Position numbers and translations under genes: made by a program. From an uncultured Collinsella sp. (GTDB lineage Bacteria > Actinomycetota > Coriobacteriia > Coriobacteriales > Coriobacteriaceae): a stretch of DNA of 9,162 nt. The notes beneath the pieces were generated by a model. It worked only from the letters and a program-made list of their open reading frames with translations. It was not told the DNA's origin and did no database searches. Of the stretch, positions 1-5,597 are shown in pieces (the first letter of the stretch is position 1; every line of letters begins with the position of its first letter). The stretch is from the NCBI GenBank assembly GCA_900552995.1, contig USBX01000028.1:1-9162 (forward strand). Reading direction: 5' to 3'.

Positions 1-273
1 GGCGGGCGCTGCCGTCTCGGTGGCATCCTCGTCCGCATCGGAATCGTCGTCGGTCGCAGCAGCCTTCTTGGGCTTGACCGGCGCCGACGCGGCCTCACTC
101 ACCGGATCGATAATCTCGGACTGAACAACGGCCGTCATCTTTTCCTGCGTCTCGCGGAACTGACGGATGGCACGGCCGATCGTGCGGCCCATCTGTGGGA
201 GCTTATCCGGGCCAAACAGCAAAAAGCCGAAGACCACGATGATCGCGAGCTCACCCTCTCCAATACCAAACAC
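1..273 (-). CDS. Sec-independent translocase TatA/TatB-type subunit, C-terminus cut by window edge
   Basis: Small membrane subunit of the twin-arginine translocation system, which exports folded proteins across the cytoplasmic membrane. The 91 visible residues start FGIGEGEL, continue as a single hydrophobic helix (about residues 8-20, AIIVVFGFLLF), then the family hinge FGPDKLP (20-26) and an amphipathic helix MGRTIGRAIRQFRE (28-41). The tail (about 57-91) is Ala/Lys then Asp/Glu rich and has no stop before position 1. The start is GTG at 271-273, with GGAGG five bases upstream; there is no in-frame ATG, so ATG-only gene callers miss it. The FGIGEGEL opening is TatB-like, while the hinge and second helix are equally TatA-like, so I do not choose between them. 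tatC would be expected beyond the window edge but is not seen. Confidence 0.85.
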   Translation of the reverse strand, partial: MFGIGEGELAIIVVFGFLLFGPDKLPQMGRTIGRAIRQFRETQEKMTAVVQSEIIDPVSEAASAPVKPKKAAATDDDSDADEDATETAAPA

Positions 274-348
274 ACATACCTCCAAGGCTCGATGTGATTC
301 GAGCCCGCACCGCGCCATTCGGCCGGAACTCGTCTATTCATTCGGTCA

Positions 349-354
349 AGTATA
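349..354 (-). promoter_or_regulatory. Possible -10 element for the Tat gene
   Basis: On the minus strand these bases read TATACT, 75 bases upstream of the GTG start. No convincing -35 hexamer lies 16-18 bases further upstream; that stretch falls inside the inverted repeat at 355-382. Weak candidate based on one hexamer. Confidence 0.25.
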
Positions 355-382
355 GCGCCCGGACGCCAAAACGTCCGAGCGC
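355..382. repeat. GC-rich inverted repeat between STAS and Tat genes
   Basis: GCGC-c-CGGACG (355-365) pairs with CGTCCG-a-GCGC (372-382): ten base pairs, one mismatch and a six-base loop. It lies 45 bases downstream of the STAS stop and 82 bases upstream of the Tat start. There is no T-run after it on the minus strand (TATACTTGACC follows), so a terminator or an operator overlapping the Tat promoter are both possible. Confidence 0.5.
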
Positions 383-407
383 ATCACAAACATATGCCAA
401 ACGGCAC

Positions 408-421
408 GCCCCTTTTGGGGC
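408..421 (-). terminator. Short hairpin just after the STAS stop
   Basis: GCCCC-TTTT-GGGGC, a five-base-pair stem with a four-base loop, lies six bases past the STAS stop codon. The minus strand continues GTGCCGTTTGG, so the T-run is poor. It may act with the larger repeat at 355-382 to end the STAS transcript. Confidence 0.3.
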
Positions 422-426
422 AGGGA

Positions 427-741
427 TTATGCCGCCGTGATCGAAATCTCCTGGTCGACGCCCAGCAGCTGGACCACGCGCATCACCGGGGGCTGCACAT
501 TGGTGCAGCTAAAGCGCTTGCCGTGGTCGACCGCGTGGTGCGCGGCGCCCACGAGCACGCCAATACCCGTCGAGTCGATATAGCTCACCTGGGCAAAATC
601 GAGCTCAACGGCCTCAGTGGGCTGCTCGAGCGCCAGGTCGATGGCATTACGCAGGCTATCGGCGTTAGAGATATCGATCTCGCCGGTTACCTTAATGGTG
701 TAGAGCTCTGGCGTGGGGTTGGTGGAAATACCCAAATCCAT
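427..741 (-). CDS. STAS-domain anti-anti-sigma factor (SpoIIAA/RsbV type)
   Basis: Cytoplasmic 104-residue single STAS domain, the usual length for SpoIIAA/RsbV proteins. These proteins bind an anti-sigma kinase when unphosphorylated and so free a sigma factor; phosphorylation of a conserved serine reverses this. Visible hallmarks are the first strand YTIKVTGEID (14-23), LDFAQVSYIDSTGIGVLVG (47-65) with the expected phospho-acceptor Ser57 in the DSTG motif, and a C-terminal region VMRVVQLLGVDQEISI. The ATG has AAAGGAG seven bases upstream. The next gene upstream, an aminotransferase, ends 66 bases away with no clear terminator between, so co-transcription is possible. No partner kinase (RsbW/SpoIIAB) or phosphatase is in the window, so which sigma factor it serves cannot be told. 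Confidence 0.9.
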   Translation of the reverse strand: MDLGISTNPTPELYTIKVTGEIDISNADSLRNAIDLALEQPTEAVELDFAQVSYIDSTGIGVLVGAAHHAVDHGKRFSCTNVQPPVMRVVQLLGVDQEISITAA

Positions 742-807
742 GTATACGCTCCTTTACGTATCGAAAGTGCGGATAGTACTAGGCGCGGACTTGCGGGGCC
801 CTACGCG

Positions 808-2112
808 TTAGGCGCGCTCGGTACGCGCAAGCTCGGCAGCGACGAGCTTGACAGCCAGCACCAGTACGTCGAGCGCGGCCTCCAGATCCTCGACCGTGGG
901 ATAGCTCGGCGCGATGCGGATGTTGGTGTCGCGCGGGTCCTTGCCATAGGGCCAGGTTGCACCGGCCGGCGTGAGCTTAACACCCAGCTCGGCGCAGAGC
1001 GCCGCAACCTTCTGGGCCGAGCCCTCGGGGCCATCGAAACTCACAAAGTAGCCGCCGCGAGGATGCGTCCAGGTAGCGCAGCCCGTCTCGCCCAGACCCT
1101 CGGTGAGCTTGCGCTCAACGGCCTCAAAGCGCGGGCGCAGGAACTCGGCATGCTTTTTCATGTGCTCCTTGACCGCCTCGATGGTGGGAAGGAAACGCAC
1201 GTGACGCAGCTGGTTGAGCTTATCGGCGCTAATAAGACCGGCCTTCAGGCGCTTGGAGAACTCGGCGATGACCGCGGGGCTCGCACCGATAAAGCCGATG
1301 CCGGCGCCCGGGAAGGTGATCTTGGACGTCGAGGCAAAGGCCACCACGCGATCCTCGGTGCCCGCCGCGCGAGCGAGGTCAAAGATATTTGCGAGCTCGT
1401 CGGTCTCGTCGTACAGGTCGTGCACGCAGTAAGCGTTGTCCCAGAAGATGCGGAAATCGGGCGCGGCCGTGGGCATCTCGACCAAGCGGCGCACAGTGTC
1501 CTCGCTAAAGGTGATGCCCGTGGGGTTGGAATACTTGGGCACGCACCAGATACCCTTGATGGAATCGTCGGCGGCAACCAGGCGCTCGATCTCGTCCATG
1601 TCGGGGCCGTTGTCGGTCATCGCGACGGGGACGTTCTCGATGCCCAGATCGGCGGTGATGCCAAAGTGGCGATCGTAGCCGGGAACAGGGCACAGGAACT
1701 TGACCTTCTTGCCGTCGTGCGCTGCCTCGTAAGCCTCCCAGGGCTCGTTGCCGCACGAGCCGCAACGCCAGAACATACCGGCGATATCGTGCTCGATCAG
1801 CAGGCTCGACGAACCCAGCACGAGCGTCTGCTCGGCGGGGCAACCCAGGAACTCCCCCGCTAGCTTGCGTGCCGAGGGAATGCCCTCAAAGCAGCCGTAG
1901 TTGGAGCAGTCGACGTTGCCGTCATGCAGATCGGCATCGGCATTGAGGATATCGAGCATGGGTCGAGAGATGTCCACCTGGGAGGGCGACGGCTTGCCGC
2001 GGGCCATGTCGAGCGCCAGGCCCTTGGCCTTGACCTCGGCGACCTCGGCTTTGAGCGCCTCGATGGCGGCATCGAGTTCGGTGGTTTCCATCTTCTGGTA
2101 GATCGTCTGCAT
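808..2112 (-). CDS. PLP-dependent aminotransferase, AspT/MocR-like fold-type I family
   Basis: Cytoplasmic 434-residue transaminase. Fold-type I landmarks occur in order: GSSS phosphate-binding stretch (100-103), KYSNPTG with Asn196 (193-199), FWDNAY with Asp225 that contacts the PLP ring nitrogen, ASTSKITFPGAG with the probable Schiff-base Lys264, and NIRIAPS with Arg399, the likely substrate alpha-carboxylate binder. The long acidic N-terminus, the MARGKPSPSQVD segment (36-47) and the SNYGCFEGIPSARKLAGE region fit the family that includes Corynebacterium glutamicum aspartate aminotransferase (Pfam Asp_aminotransf, formerly Aminotran_MocR). There is no DNA-binding domain, so it is an enzyme and not a MocR regulator. 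ATG at 2110-2112 has AAAGG nine bases upstream; the internal Met8 has no Shine-Dalgarno sequence. Aspartate/2-oxoglutarate specificity is inferred from the family and is not proven. Confidence 0.9.
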   Translation of the reverse strand: MQTIYQKMETTELDAAIEALKAEVAEVKAKGLALDMARGKPSPSQVDISRPMLDILNADADLHDGNVDCSNYGCFEGIPSARKLAGEFLGCPAEQTLVLGSSSLLIEHDIAGMFWRCGSCGNEPWEAYEAAHDGKKVKFLCPVPGYDRHFGITADLGIENVPVAMTDNGPDMDEIERLVAADDSIKGIWCVPKYSNPTGITFSEDTVRRLVEMPTAAPDFRIFWDNAYCVHDLYDETDELANIFDLARAAGTEDRVVAFASTSKITFPGAGIGFIGASPAVIAEFSKRLKAGLISADKLNQLRHVRFLPTIEAVKEHMKKHAEFLRPRFEAVERKLTEGLGETGCATWTHPRGGYFVSFDGPEGSAQKVAALCAELGVKLTPAGATWPYGKDPRDTNIRIAPSYPTVEDLEAALDVLVLAVKLVAAELARTERA

Positions 2113-2154
2113 GGGGTGCGACCTTTCGCGAAGCGGTACGTTGCAGTTCGTCTA

Positions 2155-2160
2155 AGTATA
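2155..2160 (-). promoter_or_regulatory. Possible -10 element for the aminotransferase
   Basis: The minus strand reads TATACT, 42 bases upstream of the aminotransferase start, in the 150-base gap between two divergent genes. No good -35 hexamer is present at 16-18 bases. I see no convincing promoter in this gap for the plus-strand gene. Confidence 0.3.
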
Positions 2161-2262
2161 GACCGCCATCGTCGCAACGTTATGAAGCCGTGATAGATTA
2201 AGTTCATCGCAATCAATTACGAATCGCCGCGCATGCCGGCGTGGGGCGCCCAAGGAGGCACT

Positions 2263-2517
2263 ATGGAGTACGGATCGTTTCAGGCCGAGGAATTCGGCGA
2301 CTTGCAGCGCCTGGTCGACGGACTGTTTTACGACCGCCACGCCATCGACCGCCTGGATCTGATCGTACAGGCCGAAATCTTGGACCTGGCGCCCGACCTC
2401 ATGGAAATCGTGAACCTTTTGCCGCCCGGCTACTACGACCGCCAGTCACTTTGCGACCAGCTCAACTCCGCCTTGGCCGCCCACGGCTGGGGCGCCGTCT
2501 ACGGCACCGTGGAATAA
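2263..2517 (+). CDS. Conserved-looking small acidic protein of unknown function
   Basis: I do not recognise this 84-residue protein. It is the only gene on the plus strand and diverges from the aminotransferase. The ATG at 2263 is chosen over an in-frame ATG at 2233 because AAGGAGG (2252-2258) sits four bases before it. The protein is acidic and predicted helical, without membrane segments, signal peptide or cysteine cluster (one Cys). The C-terminal half, LAPDLMEIVNLLPPGYYDRQ followed by SLCDQLNSALAAHGW, looks like a helix-turn-helix-sized bundle with a central LPPGYYDR turn. That loosely recalls the 'LP..Y.....L...L' spacing of DUF2795-like small domains, but the likeness is weak. A hairpin terminator follows directly, suggesting a single-gene transcript. 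Confidence 0.8.
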   Translation: MEYGSFQAEEFGDLQRLVDGLFYDRHAIDRLDLIVQAEILDLAPDLMEIVNLLPPGYYDRQSLCDQLNSALAAHGWGAVYGTVE

Positions 2518-2568
2518 GCCTCGAGGCCGGCATTTGGCCCGTTTCCCGACCCTGGCGAGGCTTGTTTT
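2516..2568 (+). terminator. Terminator of the small plus-strand gene
   Basis: AAGCCTCG (2516-2523, overlapping the stop codon) pairs with CGAGGCTT (2556-2563) and is followed by GTTTT. The 32-base loop contains a second small stem, GGCC (2525-2528) with GGCC (2536-2539). Position directly at the stop codon and the T-rich end support a Rho-independent terminator; the long loop makes it weaker than average. Confidence 0.6.
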
Positions 2569-2580
2569 AGGGCTTGTGGC

Positions 2581-2799
2581 CAAAAAAGGGCAAATATGAG
2601 TACTGTCACCTTTTTAGTAGCAGCGTTTCTTGGTCGAAATCGGCAAAACTCGACTTGAAACTCCCTAATCACCGTCAGCTAGCGCCAAATTGGAAGTCGA
2701 TGGTCACTCATTAACGTACAGTTCTTATAACTTTGTTCATTATTTTCCGCACCTAAAATGATACGCCGTTTGTGACAGTACTCACAAACGGCGTTTTTT
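2581..2799 (+). ncRNA. AT-rich structured island, candidate non-coding RNA or dispersed intergenic element
   Basis: Most of the 372-base gene-free stretch 2518-2889 is this island. By my count 2581-2760 is about 41% G+C, against clearly higher values in the flanking genes. TGAGTACTGTCAC (2597-2609) is exactly the reverse complement of GTGACAGTACTCA (2772-2784), and inside lies a second pair, TCGACTT (2650-2656) with AAGTCGA (2694-2700). The right arm is buried in a strong plus-strand terminator (2763-2799). A transcript from about 2590 to 2799 would therefore be around 200 nt with closed ends. No convincing plus-strand promoter was found at its left edge, and no long reading frame is present. 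It could be a small RNA, an attenuator-like switch, or a short repeat element with inverted ends; sequence alone does not decide. Confidence 0.4.
2763..2799 (+). terminator. Strong Rho-independent terminator
   Basis: A perfect 13-base-pair stem, ACGCCGTTTGTGA (2763-2775) with TCACAAACGGCGT (2782-2794), has a six-base loop CAGTAC and a T-run through 2799. Orientation by the T-run is plus strand. On the minus strand the stem is followed by ATCATTTTAG, so it may also stop nhaA transcripts, whose stop codon lies 91 bases to the right. Confidence 0.85.
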
Positions 2800-2889
2800 G
2801 ACCACTGGCGTGTCTGGCAGGCGGCAAGCACCGCCAGAATCCGCATTTTGGACGCGCCCGAATCGGTTCTGGAGCCGGTTTTCGCGCTC

Positions 2890-4248
2890 TTACTCGTCTT
2901 TGGGCGCGGGGTGTTTGCAGACCACGCTCATGTAGATCATGCCGAGCACGGCTGCGGTGACCGAACCGGCAAGAATGGCGGCCTTTGCGGCCAAGACCTC
3001 AAACTGGGCCGTCGGGAAGGCGAGGCCGCTGATGAGGATCGACATGGTAAAGCCGATACCGCCCAGAATGCCCACACCGGCGATCATGTGCCAGTTGACA
3101 TTGTGCGGCAACTCGGAAATCTTGAGTTTAACCAGGGCAAACGTCATGCCAAAGATACCGATCGGCTTGCCCAGCAGCATGCCAAAGTACACGCCGAGCG
3201 TCACCGGGTCGGTGAGCAGCGTGCTCATGTCCACACCCACCAGGCGAACCTGCGCGTTTACGAACGCAAAGATCGGCAGGATCACAAAGTTGACCGGCGT
3301 GGAGATCAGACGCTCCATGCGGATGAGCGGCGGGGTCACGCGGTGCATGACGCGCTCGACCTTGGTGGTCGAGACGGTAAAGTCATGCTGGCCCAGAATG
3401 TGCGCCTCGTCGTCGTAGCGGTCATCGAGCAGCGGCAAGCACTCGCCCAGCCAATCGGTGAGACTATCAAGCTTAACACCGCACTTGGCCGGGATGGTGA
3501 AGGCCAGGATGACGCCAGCAAGCGTAGCGTGCACGCCGCTCTTGAACATGCAGAACCACAACAGCAGGCCCAGTACCGAATACGGGGCAAGGCGATAATG
3601 CTGCGTCTTGTTGAGCCACACGAGCGCACAGGTCACAAGCGCGGCGGCGCCCAACCAAAACGGATTGGGGCTCTGACCGTAGAAGATGGCGATGGCGGCG
3701 ATGGAGATGAGGTCGTCGGCGATGGCGAGCGTCGAGAAGAACACGCGCACGCCGTTGGGCACGCGATTGCCCAAAAGCGACAGCACGCCCAGCGCAAAGG
3801 CAATATCGGTTGCCATGGGGATTGCCCAACCGTTGCGGGCGCCGGCATGGTTAAAGATCAGGTAGATGCAGGCGGGAACGACGACGCCGCCCACGGCCGC
3901 CAGCATGGGAAGCATAGCCTGGCGCGGGTTCTTGAGCTCGCCGACCGTCATCTCGTACTTAAGCTCAATGCCCACCAACAAAAAGAAAATCGCCATGAGG
4001 AAGTCGTTGACGAAAAGCTCAACGGTGAGACCGGCCGTAAGGTTGCCCAGACCCACATACAGCGGAGTCTCCAAAAAGTGATGGATGACCTCGTAGGCAT
4101 CGGTATTGGCGCAGATGACGGCGGCGATGGCGGCGAAGACCATGACGGCGGCGGAAATCGTGCCGTTCTCGGCGATGCGCTCCCAGATGTCGTGACGTTC
4201 AAAGCGCTTGCGCTCACGAACGTTGAACAGCTGCTCAGTTGCTGCCAT
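2890..4248 (-). CDS. nhaA: Na+/H+ antiporter NhaA
   Basis: Integral membrane antiporter that expels Na+ (and Li+) in exchange for protons, for sodium and pH homeostasis. The 452 residues form about 12 hydrophobic segments. Family landmarks: FFLLVGIELKYE (88-99), PMATDIAFALGVLSLLG with Asp148, LAIADDLISI with the paired Asp178-Asp179 that bind the ion, LLGKPIGIFG with Lys361, and GIGFTMSILISGLAF near the end. These match E. coli Asp133, Asp163/164 and Lys300. It is longer than E. coli NhaA (388 residues), mainly from a hydrophilic insert at about 255-305 rich in Asp/Glu/His and a longer N-terminus. The ATG has AAAGGAG six bases upstream. The leader contains two hairpins, one terminator-like, so expression may be controlled by attenuation. 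ppaC upstream has its own terminator, so nhaA is probably transcribed separately. Confidence 0.97.
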   Translation of the reverse strand: MAATEQLFNVRERKRFERHDIWERIAENGTISAAVMVFAAIAAVICANTDAYEVIHHFLETPLYVGLGNLTAGLTVELFVNDFLMAIFFLLVGIELKYEMTVGELKNPRQAMLPMLAAVGGVVVPACIYLIFNHAGARNGWAIPMATDIAFALGVLSLLGNRVPNGVRVFFSTLAIADDLISIAAIAIFYGQSPNPFWLGAAALVTCALVWLNKTQHYRLAPYSVLGLLLWFCMFKSGVHATLAGVILAFTIPAKCGVKLDSLTDWLGECLPLLDDRYDDEAHILGQHDFTVSTTKVERVMHRVTPPLIRMERLISTPVNFVILPIFAFVNAQVRLVGVDMSTLLTDPVTLGVYFGMLLGKPIGIFGMTFALVKLKISELPHNVNWHMIAGVGILGGIGFTMSILISGLAFPTAQFEVLAAKAAILAGSVTAAVLGMIYMSVVCKHPAPKDE

Positions 4249-4262
4249 GGGCGGCTCCTTTC

Positions 4263-4278
4263 ACGGGAAAGCTCCCGT
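4263..4278 (-). promoter_or_regulatory. Small hairpin next to the nhaA ribosome-binding site
   Basis: ACGGGA (4263-4268) and TCCCGT (4273-4278) form a six-base-pair stem with a four-base loop, ending next to the AAAGGAG of nhaA. It could limit ribosome access or simply space the upstream hairpin from the start codon. Confidence 0.45.
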
Positions 4279-4281
4279 CTT

Positions 4282-4317
4282 AAAAAAGCACGGCCCGCCC
4301 AAGTGGCGGCGCCGCGC
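4282..4317 (-). terminator. Terminator-like hairpin in the nhaA 5' leader
   Basis: On the minus strand GCGCGGC, a bulged G, then CCGCC, loop ACTTG, GGCGG and GCCGTGC fold into 12 base pairs (one G-U), followed by six T (4287-4282). It ends 33 bases before the nhaA start codon. Because ppaC upstream already has a strong terminator at 4457-4496, this second one most likely acts on the nhaA leader transcript itself, as in transcription attenuation. It could alternatively be a back-up terminator for ppaC. Confidence 0.65.
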
Positions 4318-4392
4318 TCTAACGTATTACGCTTGCATCTAGCCTACCCTGCACGACAAGCACGCAGGCGCGGCCGAAAAGCGGAACCACAG

Positions 4393-4413
4393 GTTGAACA
4401 TTATTTGCTCAAC
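4393..4413. promoter_or_regulatory. Imperfect inverted repeat upstream of nhaA
   Basis: GTTGAAC (4393-4399) and GCTCAAC (4407-4413) are inverted copies with one mismatch, seven AT bases apart (attattt). The AT-rich centre stands out in a GC-rich gap and could be an operator or part of the nhaA promoter (the minus strand holds AATAAT here). No matching -35 element is clear. Confidence 0.3.
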
Positions 4414-4456
4414 GGCACGGGCACGCCTGTCCAAGAGACGACGCGGCGCCGTGCAC

Positions 4457-4496
4457 AAAAAACGACCGGAGCGCGGGGCTTCCGCGATCCGGTCGT
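4457..4496 (-). terminator. Terminator of ppaC
   Basis: On the minus strand ACGACCGGA (4496-4488) pairs with TCCGGTCGT (4470-4462), with an inner CGCGG/CCGCG stem, and a T-run follows (4462-4457). It lies 20 bases past the ppaC stop codon: a textbook Rho-independent terminator. Confidence 0.85.
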
Positions 4497-4515
4497 GGCG
4501 TTTGGTCAACTAAAC

Positions 4516-5439
4516 CTAGCAGGCGGCCATGATGGGGGCAGCGACCTGCTTCTTACGGGAGAGGACGCCCGGCATCCAGACGCCGTCGTGCTCGTCGGCA
4601 ATGCCCAGACCCTTCTGAGCGGCCTCGGTCTCGCCCTCGAGCAGGACCTGCGAACCCTCCTCCATGATGTCGGTGACGCACAGGACAATGCCGTCAGCAC
4701 CCTTCTCGGCGGCGTAGGCGCGCATGGCCTCGCGGATCTCGTCGATCATGCCGAGTGCGCGGGTCTTGTCGACGGTCTCGTACTGGCCGATGAGCAGCTT
4801 CTTGCCAGCGGGCTCGAACATCTTGATGTCGTTGCCGACCATCTCGGCTGCAGTGAAGGAGCCGGTCGGACGGGTGAGGAAGACCTCCATGCCAAACTTG
4901 ACCGGGTCGACGCCCACCTGCTCGCCGAGCTTGGCGGCGACGGCGCGGTCGACATCGGTGGTGGTGGGGCTCTTGAGCATGAGCGTGTCGGTCATCATGG
5001 CCGAGAGCAGCAGCTTAGCCTGGACGTCGGAAAGTTCAACGCCGAGCACGCCGGCGAGCTTGGTGACGATGGTGCAGCTGGAGCCCCAGGGCAGGCAGAT
5101 GTAGTGCAGCGGGCCGGCGGTCTCGAAGTCGCCGATGCGGTGATGATCGACAACGCCAAAGACCGTGGCGTCCTTAAGGCCGGCGACAGACTGGGCAGAC
5201 TCGTTGTGGTCGGTGAGGACGACGAGCTGACCGGCCTCGACGGACTCGATCACGCGAGGCTCGGCGATGCCAGCGTCGGCGAGCAGCTTGGCGGACTCTG
5301 CCGGAAGCTGGCCCAGAGCGCAGGCCTCGTAGGTGTTGCCGGCATACTCAACCTGGTTGAGCAGCTGGGATAGGACGACGGCGCTCATAATGGCGTCGTT
5401 ATCGGGGTTCTGGTGACCAAAGACAAGAACGTTTGCCAT
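4516..5439 (-). CDS. ppaC: Manganese-dependent inorganic pyrophosphatase (family II, DHH)
   Basis: Cytoplasmic enzyme hydrolysing pyrophosphate to two phosphates, pulling biosynthetic reactions forward. The 307 residues match the usual length of family II enzymes without regulatory CBS or DRTGG inserts. Metal and active-site motifs are all present: GHQNPDND with His9, Asp13 and Asp15; LTDHNE with Asp77; VVDHHR with Asp98-His99-His100; AMMTDTLMLKSPTTT with Asp151; and the C-terminal substrate-binding SRKKQ (294-298) in the DHHA2 domain. The ATG has GGAGG six bases upstream. It is followed by a strong terminator and separated by 158 bases from the kinase gene upstream, so it is probably transcribed alone. 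Confidence 0.97.
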   Translation of the reverse strand: MANVLVFGHQNPDNDAIMSAVVLSQLLNQVEYAGNTYEACALGQLPAESAKLLADAGIAEPRVIESVEAGQLVVLTDHNESAQSVAGLKDATVFGVVDHHRIGDFETAGPLHYICLPWGSSCTIVTKLAGVLGVELSDVQAKLLLSAMMTDTLMLKSPTTTDVDRAVAAKLGEQVGVDPVKFGMEVFLTRPTGSFTAAEMVGNDIKMFEPAGKKLLIGQYETVDKTRALGMIDEIREAMRAYAAEKGADGIVLCVTDIMEEGSQVLLEGETEAAQKGLGIADEHDGVWMPGVLSRKKQVAAPIMAAC

Positions 5440-5477
5440 GGATATCCTCCATTTGATATGTGTACTTGGACGTAGCT

Positions 5478-5483
5478 ATGGTA
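5478..5483 (-). promoter_or_regulatory. Possible extended -10 element for ppaC
   Basis: The minus strand reads TGC-TACCAT here, 38 bases upstream of the ppaC start: an extended -10 shape (TGn before the hexamer). There is no recognisable -35. The rest of the 5440-5597 gap is G-rich on the plus strand and shows no clear terminator for the kinase gene. Confidence 0.25.
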
Positions 5484-5597
5484 GCACGCCGATGCCGAAC
5501 CCTAGGGGACGGAAGGGCCGCGGCGCAATTTGGGGCAAGTGTTGGGGCGAGGTCAAGGGCGAAGTCTGTCCCCCTCACTACCTGCCCCTTGCACCAG

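Noticed and set aside
135..341. 68-codon minus-strand frame overlapping the Tat gene
   Set aside because: Different frame from the GTG-started Tat protein, Arg/Ser-rich and without a ribosome-binding site.
394..1863. 489-codon plus-strand frame opposite the STAS and aminotransferase genes
   Set aside because: Both minus-strand genes have intact motifs and ribosome-binding sites; this frame has neither and spans their gap. It is a codon-bias shadow.
2233..2262. Earlier ATG for the small plus-strand gene
   Set aside because: No Shine-Dalgarno sequence precedes 2233, while AAGGAGG is placed correctly for the ATG at 2263.
2848..5373. 841-codon open frame on the plus strand opposite nhaA and ppaC
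   Set aside because: It is the complement of two clear genes plus their intergenic gap, including two terminator hairpins. The translation is His/Asp/Gly/Arg-rich with no domain, as expected from antisense of high-G+C codons.
5525..5565. G-rich stretch upstream of ppaC as a G-quadruplex
   Set aside because: Only two G4 runs with uneven loops and shorter G2/G3 runs; too irregular to claim in a G+C-rich genome.
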